From Limnocylindrus sp040397235 (GTDB taxonomy: Bacteria; Chloroflexota; Limnocylindria; Limnocylindrales; Limnocylindraceae): a stretch of DNA of 64,000 nucleotides. Shown here in pieces: positions 7,641-13,796 of the stretch (position 1 is the stretch's first letter; each line of letters opens with the position of its first letter). The stretch covers positions 1 to 64,000 of the forward strand of contig JBBAWH010000003.1 of the NCBI GenBank assembly GCA_040397235.1. Direction: 5' to 3'. The notes under the pieces are model-generated. The model made no database searches, was not told the DNA's origin, and was given only the letters and a program-made list of their open reading frames with translations. A program made the translations under genes and the position numbers.

Positions 7641-9209
7641 CTACCTCTTGGCGGCGAGCGGGATGCGCACGATCATGCGCGCACCACCACCAACGGCGGT
7701 CTCCGCGGCAATGGTGCCGTTATGGGCGGTAGCAATGCAGCGCGCGATGGCGAGGCCGAGCCCCGCGCCGCCGTGGCTGCGCGGCTGTCCGGCGCCGCGA
7801 TAGAACGGCTCAAAGATGCGCTCGCGCTCGGAGAGTGGCACCCCTGGGCCTTCGTCATCGACCCAGATGGTGGCGAACCCTTCAGTGAAGCTGGTGCCAA
7901 TGGTGATCGAACCTGAGGCCGGAGAGTGGCGGATGGCGTTTTCGACCAGGCCGAGCACCAGCTGAATCAGTCGATCGGTGTCGCCCGCGATGGTGAGGCG
8001 CTTTCGTCCGATGTTCGCACGCAGTCCAAGTCCGACGCGATTCGCCAGCGGTCCGGCGCGTTCGAGCACTTCACGTCCGACATCATCAAGATTGATCGGA
8101 TGCAGATCAACGGTCACCATGCGCTCGCCACCCTCCGCGTTCGTCTGTCGGCTTGAGAGGGTGAGGAGATCGGCGCTCAGGCGGCCGAGTCGCTCCGACT
8201 CCGCCGCAATGCCGCGCAGCAACTCGAGGCCCGCGGGCTTTACGAGCCCCTCGCGCTCCAAGATCTCAGCGCTCGAAAGAATTACCGAGGCAGGCGTGCG
8301 TAGCTCATGGGAGGCACTCGCCACCATGGCGCGCTCTCGCGCGGCGGCGGCGGCGATGGGGGCTAGGGCACGACGAGCGATCAACAGCGCCATCACCAGC
8401 GCGCCACCGAGTGATAGAAGCGCAACAAGCACCAGCGAGCCGAACAGGTTCTCCCGCTGGGCATCACGAACATCGAGACGACCTGCCACCTGCACATAGC
8501 CGAGCACCTTGCCGTTCGGGTCCTGCGGGTGCCGGATCGGGGTGGTGACGACGCGGAACTCAGTGCGGCCAATCAACACAGTTTGCGCGGAGGGTCGCGT
8601 TGCCGTCGGGTCAATCAGGGTGATGACGGGGAATTCAACTCCGCCTCCCGCCGAACGCGCGAGGATTGCACCGTTTATGTCGAGCACCGCCCACGGGCCG
8701 CCAGCGCCAAACTCTTCGTCGCTGATTCCGGGCGGAATCGAAGGTGGTGCATCGGCACGATGGGCGCCAGAAATAACGATGAACACCACGTTGATTGCGG
8801 ATGGCGCACGACCACTGTCGTCGTTGTCGTCTTCGTCATCTGGCTTCTCCGACTCCTCTGGCTTCTCCGAATCTTCCGGCTTCTCCGACTCCTCTGGCTT
8901 CTCCGAATCTTCCGGCTCTTCTGGAGCGCTGGGGCTCGCGTTCGGATCGGGTGACTCTCCGGGTCCAGGAGAGGGCTCTGGGAGTGGTGGGAGCTCCTTT
9001 TGGATTTCGCTGACAATGCTCTGCGCCCGCGCCACCAGGGCGTTGTCGAGCCCAGCGTCGAGCGCGCTGTTGCCGGCCACGGCCCCACCAACGCCGACTA
9101 CCGCCACGATCAGCGCCGTTGCGCCAAGGATGAAGATCGACATCTGGCGACGGGTGCGCGCCAAGAGCGCCTCAATTCCCTCGCCGCTGAATTCGTCGCG
9201 AAGCGGCAC
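7641..9209 (-). CDS. Membrane sensor histidine kinase with acidic repeat in its sensor region
   Basis: This 522-residue protein has two membrane segments (about residues 25-47 and 260-283) flanking an extracellular sensor region. That region begins with an E/K/P/D-rich repeat (SEKPEDSEKPEE units), then DDEDDNDD, then a folded part (INVVFIVISGAHR). After a short HAMP-like linker come the phospho-acceptor box (ASASHELRTPASVIL), an N box (GLVENAIRHSP), G1 (WVDDEGPGVP) and G2 (GGAGLGLAIARC) of the ATPase. All catalytic boxes are intact. The start is GTG, 2 nt after the response-regulator stop. The acidic repeat suggests a cation or antimicrobial-peptide signal, by analogy with PhoQ-like sensors; this is inference only. 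Confidence 0.92.
   Translation of the reverse strand: MPLRDEFSGEGIEALLARTRRQMSIFILGATALIVAVVGVGGAVAGNSALDAGLDNALVARAQSIVSEIQKELPPLPEPSPGPGESPDPNASPSAPEEPEDSEKPEESEKPEDSEKPEESEKPDDEDDNDDSGRAPSAINVVFIVISGAHRADAPPSIPPGISDEEFGAGGPWAVLDINGAILARSAGGGVEFPVITLIDPTATRPSAQTVLIGRTEFRVVTTPIRHPQDPNGKVLGYVQVAGRLDVRDAQRENLFGSLVLVALLSLGGALVMALLIARRALAPIAAAAARERAMVASASHELRTPASVILSSAEILEREGLVKPAGLELLRGIAAESERLGRLSADLLTLSSRQTNAEGGERMVTVDLHPINLDDVGREVLERAGPLANRVGLGLRANIGRKRLTIAGDTDRLIQLVLGLVENAIRHSPASGSITIGTSFTEGFATIWVDDEGPGVPLSERERIFEPFYRGAGQPRSHGGAGLGLAIARCIATAHNGTIAAETAVGGGARMIVRIPLAAKR
8842..8913. repeat. Two tandem copies of a 36-bp unit (four 18-bp subunits) in the kinase gene
   Basis: Two exact copies (8842-8877 and 8878-8913) encode SEKPE(E/D) repeats in the extracellular region. 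Each copy is itself two diverged 18-bp subunits. Confidence 0.88.
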
Positions 9210-9211
9210 GG

Positions 9212-9904
9212 CTACTTCTCTTTTGGTGCGTCGGCCAACCGATAGCCAACGCCGCGCACGGTCTTTAGCAAGTCGTTAAAGCCTGCCTCTTCAAACTTCT
9301 TGCGCAGATAGTGCACATAGAGATCCACCACGTTGGAGTAGACATCGGGCTCGGCTCCCCACACCTCGTCGAGCAGCTGCTGCCGGGTCAGGGCGATCCC
9401 ACGATTACGAATCAGGTAGGCGATGAGGGCGTACTCGCGCGCCGAGAGATCAATAACCTTCTCGCCCGCGGTGAAGGCGTGACGGCCCTCATCAAGCAGT
9501 AGGCCTGGCACCACCTCGCGCTCGGCTTCGCCGCTCGCCGACATCTCACCGCGACGGCCGAGGGCACGCACGCGCGCCAACAGTTCCGTGGCGGCGAATG
9601 GCTTGGTCAGGTAGTCGTCGGCGCCCGAGTCGAGCCCCTCGACGCGGTCGTCAACGGTACCGAGGGCGGTGAGCATCAGGACCGGCGTGGTGTCGCCGGC
9701 GTGACGGCGGTCGCGCAGAATCGATGAGCCCTCAAGATCCGGGAGCATGCGATCAAGAATGATGAGATCCCACGATGCCGACTCCCAGAACGAGATGCCG
9801 TCAGCGCCGGTCGCAGAGAGCTGCACGGTATGGCGCTCGGCGGTAAGGAGTCGCGCAATCAGCGGCCCAAGTCGAGCGTCGTCTTCGATGAGGAGAATCT
9901 TCAT
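9212..9904 (-). CDS. OmpR/PhoB-family response regulator
   Basis: This 230-residue two-component regulator has a receiver domain opening with MKILLIEDDARLGPL, phospho-acceptor aspartate in WDLIILDRMLPDLEG, the conserved threonine in PVLMLTALG and lysine in DDYLTKPFA. A winged-helix DNA-binding domain follows (LSAREYALIAYLIRNRG, then VDLYVHYLRKKFEEAG and VRGVGYRL). I chose the ATG at 9904 because a promoter-like TTGACC-N17-CACGAT ends 6 nt before it, and MKI is the standard family start. An in-frame ATG at 9955 would add 17 residues. It is the first gene of the operon with the kinase, deacylase and epimerase and may autoregulate it. Confidence 0.93.
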   Translation of the reverse strand: MKILLIEDDARLGPLIARLLTAERHTVQLSATGADGISFWESASWDLIILDRMLPDLEGSSILRDRRHAGDTTPVLMLTALGTVDDRVEGLDSGADDYLTKPFAATELLARVRALGRRGEMSASGEAEREVVPGLLLDEGRHAFTAGEKVIDLSAREYALIAYLIRNRGIALTRQQLLDEVWGAEPDVYSNVVDLYVHYLRKKFEEAGFNDLLKTVRGVGYRLADAPKEK

Positions 9905-9910
9905 GTTCTG

Positions 9911-9939
9911 ATCGTGGCGCGCATCAGCGGATCGGTCAA
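9911..9939 (-). promoter_or_regulatory. Promoter of the response-regulator operon (TTGACC-N17-CACGAT)
   Basis: The -35 box TTGACC (9934-9939) and the -10 box CACGAT (9911-9916) are 17 nt apart. The -10 ends 6 nt before the ATG at 9904, which suggests a leaderless transcript. Confidence 0.6.
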
Positions 9940-10002
9940 GCGAAATGACTCGCATCTTTGAGAATTCACATCTGCGTGCGGAGCAGATTGCGAGAGGATA
10001 TG

Positions 10003-10078
10003 TGGTGCGCCCTGAGGGACTCGAACCCCCGACCCTCTGGTCCGAAGCCAGATGCTCTATCCGCTGAGCTAAGGGCGC
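10003..10078 (-). tRNA. tRNA-Arg (anticodon TCG)
   Basis: On the minus strand a full cloverleaf is visible. The acceptor stem is GCGCCCT/AGGGCGC, the D-loop region is AGCTCAGCGGATAGAGC, and the anticodon stem is TCTGG/CCAGA with loop CTTCGGA. The T-arm contains GGTTCGAGTCC. The discriminator is A and CCA is encoded (10003-10005). UCG reads CGA and probably CGG or CGT arginine codons. Confidence 0.95.
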
Positions 10079-10116
10079 ATGTGCGTATCTTGGCTTAGAT
10101 CGCCGAGGAGCGGTAT

Positions 10117-11190
10117 CTAGCGGCGATAGGTGACGGTGCCGTCAGCGGCAACGCTGACCTCGATCGCGCGCAGCGGAGTGTTTGCTGGGCCCATGGTTAC
10201 CTGTCCGGTGGCTGCGAAGCGTGCGCCATGGTTGGGGCACAAGAAGTCGCCACTCCCTGCCTGCCAATCAACGTTCGTTCCCTGATGGGTACAGGCGCGC
10301 TCAAAGGCACGGTAAGTGCTCCCGTCTTTCACCAGCACCGCGTCGGTGCCCCCCGCAGAAAAGTTCAGCGCCTGCCCTGCGGCAAGGCTTGGTGCACCGC
10401 TGATCACCGTTCCCGCAGTAGGTGCTGAAGCTGACGGTGTTGCCGTGGGCTTCGGTGTCGCCCCCGATGATGGAGCGGCTGTTGGGCTCGCTGAGGAGGT
10501 TGGTGATGCGGAAGATGTTGGGCTCGCCCCAGGCGTTGACGATGGGGTGGGAGTTCCACCCCCAGTGATCGCTGAAACGGCGCGCGATCGATCCAACAGC
10601 AAGAGGGCAACGATTCCGGCGGCTACGCCCGTGCCGCTCACGAGGGCTGCGCGTCGCGCTGGATCATATGCCCGCTGTGCCGGCGCACCGAGGCGCAACG
10701 CCCCGCCGTCGCCGAGTGCCGCGAGCGCGAGCAACCCAACGAAGTACGGCAGGTCGTTGCCGTAGTAGTAGGGGCTCACGCCCCAGGTCGATGTCAGGGC
10801 AAGCGAGAGTGAGATGCCCGCGCCGAGCAGTGCGCCATAGCGCACCCACGAGCCAGTCAGCAGTGATGCACCTACGAGCAGTTGGGCCCCGGCCATGAAC
10901 GCGCCGATCAGCACCGGTTGCGGTAACGCTACGGCCTCCACGAGCCCGGCGAGCGGCCCACCCGATGCCACGAAGAAGCGCAGCGTCTCACCAATGGAGC
11001 CAACGCCCTCGGCTCGCAGAAAACGTGGATCAAGCAGGGTCTTATCGATGCCGGCATAGAGCATGGTGCCGCCGAGGAAGAGGCGGAGCACCACTGCGGC
11101 GACAGTGACAGACGCATACGGTGCGAGCGCAGCAGAGGCCCGACGCGCGAGCGACGGGCTCTTGTCTGGAGATGGTTTTGCTGTAGACAT
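10117..11190 (-). CDS. DoxX-like membrane domain fused to a Rieske [2Fe-2S] domain
   Basis: This 357-residue protein combines two modules. Residues about 25-190 contain several membrane segments with DoxX features (VVLRLFLGGTMLYAGIDKTL, then GAQLLVGASLLTGSWVRYGAL). A Ser/Thr/Pro/Ala-rich linker (about 215-260) leads to a C-terminal Rieske domain with both cluster motifs intact, C-T-H-Q-G and C-P-N-H-G-A. DoxX-type proteins act in quinone-linked or thiol redox chains, and Rieske domains carry single electrons. The fusion therefore looks like a membrane electron carrier facing the outside. A TATAAT box 6 nt before the ATG gives it its own promoter, close behind tRNA-Pro(CGG). Confidence 0.87.
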   Translation of the reverse strand: MSTAKPSPDKSPSLARRASAALAPYASVTVAAVVLRLFLGGTMLYAGIDKTLLDPRFLRAEGVGSIGETLRFFVASGGPLAGLVEAVALPQPVLIGAFMAGAQLLVGASLLTGSWVRYGALLGAGISLSLALTSTWGVSPYYYGNDLPYFVGLLALAALGDGGALRLGAPAQRAYDPARRAALVSGTGVAAGIVALLLLDRSRAVSAITGGGTPTPSSTPGASPTSSASPTSSASPTAAPSSGATPKPTATPSASAPTAGTVISGAPSLAAGQALNFSAGGTDAVLVKDGSTYRAFERACTHQGTNVDWQAGSGDFLCPNHGARFAATGQVTMGPANTPLRAIEVSVAADGTVTYRR

Positions 11191-11196
11191 AATGGA

Positions 11197-11202
11197 ATTA
11201 TA
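11197..11202 (-). promoter_or_regulatory. Consensus -10 (TATAAT) of the DoxX-Rieske gene
   Basis: TATAAT lies exactly 6 nt before the ATG at 11190. Any -35 contact would fall at the 3' end of the tRNA-Pro gene. Confidence 0.6.
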
Positions 11203-11217
11203 TCCGAAGATTGAAAC

Positions 11218-11294
<77 letters not shown>

Positions 11295-11337
11295 ACCGAT
11301 CCCGCATCGCGGGAGGGGAAGGATAGCGGATAGGCGC

Positions 11338-11343
11338 TACCCT
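11338..11343 (+). promoter_or_regulatory. Leaderless-type -10 element (TACCCT) of the deacetylase gene
   Basis: TACCCT ends 6 nt before the ATG at 11350. There is no Shine-Dalgarno in the spacer. Confidence 0.45.
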
Positions 11344-11349
11344 TCGCCC

Positions 11350-12207
11350 ATGAACCAAGCTGCGAACGAGGTGATCCTGCAGGTCGCGCTGACCTTCGAT
11401 CACGACGCCATCAGCTCGGACGTAGAGAAGGGGCATCTCCCCTTCGATCGCTCCACAGGCGAGTTCGGCCCGCGAGTTGGCCTGCCGCGAATCCTCAGCA
11501 TTCTCGCGCGCGAATCGGTGCCCGCCACCTTCTTCGTGCCGGTGCATACCGCACACACATGGCCCGAGAGTCTCGCCGCCATCGTTGCCGGCGGCCATGA
11601 GGTTGGCTGCCACGGCTGGGCCCATGAAGATCACGCCGCCCTCCCCGCCAACGAAGAGCGCGACCTGATCACTCGCCAGAAGGCTGCCCTCGCCACCGCA
11701 GCCCATGCAGCCGGCTACACCGCACCGATCGTTGGCTTCCGCGCCCCCTACTGGTCGCTCTCCGAGCAGACGCTGCGCTTTGTTGAAGAGGCGGGCTTCA
11801 CCTACGACTCGTCACTCGCCTGGGAGGAGACGCGCATCACCCCCGTGCGCCATGGCGACAAGCACGCCATCGAACGTTCCACCCTCGGTACCGATGGCAC
11901 GCTGCTCGAGGCGCCGATCAGCCACTGGCTCGACGATTGGCCCTGGTTCGAACCGGGTCGCGGCGGCGGGCCCGCCTCACCCCCGAGCGCCTTCGCCGAG
12001 GTGGCGCTCGCCGAGCTGCGCCTCGCGCATGAGCGAGCACTCGCCGACAAGAGCCTGCGCAGGGGGGTGCTGACCTATACGTTCCACCCCGAGTGCATTG
12101 GGCGTGGGAGCCGTGCCGAGGTGCTCGAGGCGATCATCGCCGCCGGGAAAGCACTCGGCGGCGTGCACTTCACGCGCCTTGATGCCGCAGTACACGCCGC
12201 CAAGTAA
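11350..12207 (+). CDS. Polysaccharide deacetylase (NodB-homology) family protein
   Basis: This 285-residue protein has the NodB-type metal-dependent deacetylase motifs. These are the catalytic aspartate in ALTFDHDA near residue 17, the metal-binding H-x3-H in CHGWAHEDH near residue 88, and the RAPYWS loop near residue 131. It lacks a signal peptide and is longer than minimal NodB domains. It therefore resembles the cytoplasmic branch that includes PuuE-type allantoinases and the HP0310-type peptidoglycan deacetylase; the exact substrate cannot be read off. The frame extends upstream into the tRNA, so I use the ATG at 11350, which has a TACCCT box 6 nt upstream. It is convergent with glnA. Confidence 0.85.
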   Translation: MNQAANEVILQVALTFDHDAISSDVEKGHLPFDRSTGEFGPRVGLPRILSILARESVPATFFVPVHTAHTWPESLAAIVAGGHEVGCHGWAHEDHAALPANEERDLITRQKAALATAAHAAGYTAPIVGFRAPYWSLSEQTLRFVEEAGFTYDSSLAWEETRITPVRHGDKHAIERSTLGTDGTLLEAPISHWLDDWPWFEPGRGGGPASPPSAFAEVALAELRLAHERALADKSLRRGVLTYTFHPECIGRGSRAEVLEAIIAAGKALGGVHFTRLDAAVHAAK

Positions 12208-12221
12208 CGAACGCTTGATCG

Positions 12222-12237
12222 TCGGGGTTCGCCCCGA
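12222..12237. terminator. Hairpin between convergent deacetylase and glnA
   Basis: TCGGGG-TTCG-CCCCGA forms a 6-bp GC-rich stem with a UUCG loop in the 36-bp gap between two gene ends. It could stop transcription from both sides. No T-run follows, so Rho help may be needed. Confidence 0.5.
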
Positions 12238-12243
12238 TCTGCC

Positions 12244-13626
12244 TTAGTAGAGCTCGAGGTAGCGCTCAACCTCCCAGTTCGAAACGTGCGTGCGGTACTC
12301 GTCCCACTCGGCCTGCTTGGCGTCGAGGAAGTGCGAGAGGATGTGCTCACCGAGTGCGCCGCAGATGACCGGGTTCGCCTTGAGCTCCCCGATCGCCTCA
12401 ATCAGGCTGCCTGGCAGCTCCTGGATTCCCTTCTGCGCAACCCGCACGGCGTCCATCTCGTAGAGCGACTCCTCAACCGGGTCTGGCAGCACCATCTTCT
12501 TCTCGATGCCGTCAAGGCCCGCGGCGATCATCACCGCAAAGGCGAGGTATGGGTTCGCCGATGGGTCTGGGCAGCGCAGCTCCATGCGCGTTGCTTCAAC
12601 CGAGCGGCCCGCCGAAATCATCGGCACGCGAATCAGTGCCGAACGATTGCGTCGACCCCACACCAGGTAGGTTGGCGCCTCGTATCCGGGAACCAGTCGT
12701 TTGTACGAGTTCACCGTTGGTGCCAACACCGCGATCATTGAGCGCGCGTGCTTCAGAATTCCGGCCATGTACGACTTCGCGATTGGCGAAAGGCTGTACT
12801 TATCCTTCGCGTCGTAGAAGACGTTCTTGCCAGTCTTCAAACTAGCAAGGCTGATGTGCGTGTGCATGCCTGAACCGTTGATGCCGTAGATCGGCTTCGG
12901 CATGAAGCTCGCGTAGAGCCCGTGCTGCTTGGCGATCTCCTTCAGCGCGTACTTAAAGGTTGTGGCGTTGTCGGCGGTCGAGAGTGAGTCCGAATACTCG
13001 AAGTCAATCTCGTGCTGACCCGGTGCCACCTCGTGGTGCGCGGTTTCAATCTTGATGCCGAGCGCCTCAAGGGCGTCGACCATATCTTGGCGAACTTCAA
13101 TTCCCTGGTCACCGGTGAAGTCGAAGTAGCCGGCCTTGTCGTGCGGCTTCGTTACCGGGTGACCATCGGCGCCGTACTCAAAGAGGAAGAACTCCAGCTC
13201 TGGCCCCATGTTCACCTTGTAGCCGAGCTTCGCTGCGCGCTCGACCTGGCGGCGCAGTGCGCCACGTGGATCACCCGCAAATGGTGAACCGTCAGGAAGG
13301 AGCACATCGCAGATCACGCGCGCCGTGCCAGCGCCGCTCTCAGCGGGAGCCCACGGCAGAATGCGCCACGTGTCCATGTCTGGGCGCAGCATCTGATCGC
13401 TCTCGGCGATGCGCGTGAAGCCCTCGACCGAAGAGCCGTCAAACCAGGTGCCGTGCTTAATCGCGTTCGGCATCATGTGGATTGGGATCTGCACGCTCTT
13501 CGTAATGCCGTGCAGGTCAACGAACTGCAGCTGCACGGTGCGAATGCCGGCCTTCTCGGCCTTGGCCACGGTGGCGAGTGCGGCCTTGGTTTCGGCCTCG
13601 GTGCGTGCTCCATACCCCTTCGACAT
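12244..13626 (-). CDS. glnA: Glutamine synthetase, type I
   Basis: This 460-residue enzyme makes glutamine from glutamate, ammonia and ATP, the central nitrogen-assimilation step. Typical GSI segments appear in order: the beta-grasp DLHGITKSVQIP, FDGSSVEGF, MGPELEFFLFE with metal-binding glutamates, GQHEIDFEY, the GINGSGMHTHISL ATP/metal site, NSYKRLVPGYEAP and the arginine loop RRNRSALIRVP. Length matches the family. The ATG at 13626 follows a strong Shine-Dalgarno (GGAGGGGG). The frame is open upstream to 13689, but nothing there looks coding. The 170-bp upstream space carries several dyads that may be its control region. Confidence 0.97.
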   Translation of the reverse strand: MSKGYGARTEAETKAALATVAKAEKAGIRTVQLQFVDLHGITKSVQIPIHMMPNAIKHGTWFDGSSVEGFTRIAESDQMLRPDMDTWRILPWAPAESGAGTARVICDVLLPDGSPFAGDPRGALRRQVERAAKLGYKVNMGPELEFFLFEYGADGHPVTKPHDKAGYFDFTGDQGIEVRQDMVDALEALGIKIETAHHEVAPGQHEIDFEYSDSLSTADNATTFKYALKEIAKQHGLYASFMPKPIYGINGSGMHTHISLASLKTGKNVFYDAKDKYSLSPIAKSYMAGILKHARSMIAVLAPTVNSYKRLVPGYEAPTYLVWGRRNRSALIRVPMISAGRSVEATRMELRCPDPSANPYLAFAVMIAAGLDGIEKKMVLPDPVEESLYEMDAVRVAQKGIQELPGSLIEAIGELKANPVICGALGEHILSHFLDAKQAEWDEYRTHVSNWEVERYLELY

Positions 13627-13639
13627 GATCCCCCTCCGC

Positions 13640-13698
13640 CGGGCAGTGCCCGAATCTTGTGCGTACGGCACAGATTTCACCCCCTGCAAGCCAGGGGG
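13640..13698 (-). promoter_or_regulatory. glnA leader with three stacked dyads
   Basis: Three inverted repeats sit just upstream of the glnA ribosome site. CGGGCA-G-TGCCCG is at 13640-13652. AATCTTGTGC pairs with GCACAGATT, with one bulged base, across 13653-13676. CCCCCTG-N5-CAGGGGG is at 13680-13698. They may form mRNA hairpins, or the middle one may be a protein-binding site. I recognise no known riboswitch here. Confidence 0.4.
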
Positions 13699-13763
13699 GA
13701 AGCCGCCAAGGGGAGAATAGGGCCTTTCTGGAGGGCTTGGGTGCGGTTTAGGGGGTGGCTAGA

Positions 13764-13782
13764 TTGTGATCTTGCACAAGAT
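13764..13782. promoter_or_regulatory. Dyad TTGTG-N6-CACAA / ATCTTG-CA-CAAGAT, putative operator upstream of glnA
   Basis: Two nested symmetries, TTGTG-N6-CACAA (13764-13779) and ATCTTG-CA-CAAGAT (13769-13782), lie about 140 nt upstream of glnA and just after the SpoIID-like gene. The half-site TCTTGTGC also occurs in the dyad at 13653-13676, which suggests one regulator binding twice. A weak terminator for the upstream gene is the alternative. Confidence 0.4.
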
Positions 13783-13796
13783 TGGCGCGTTTTCGC

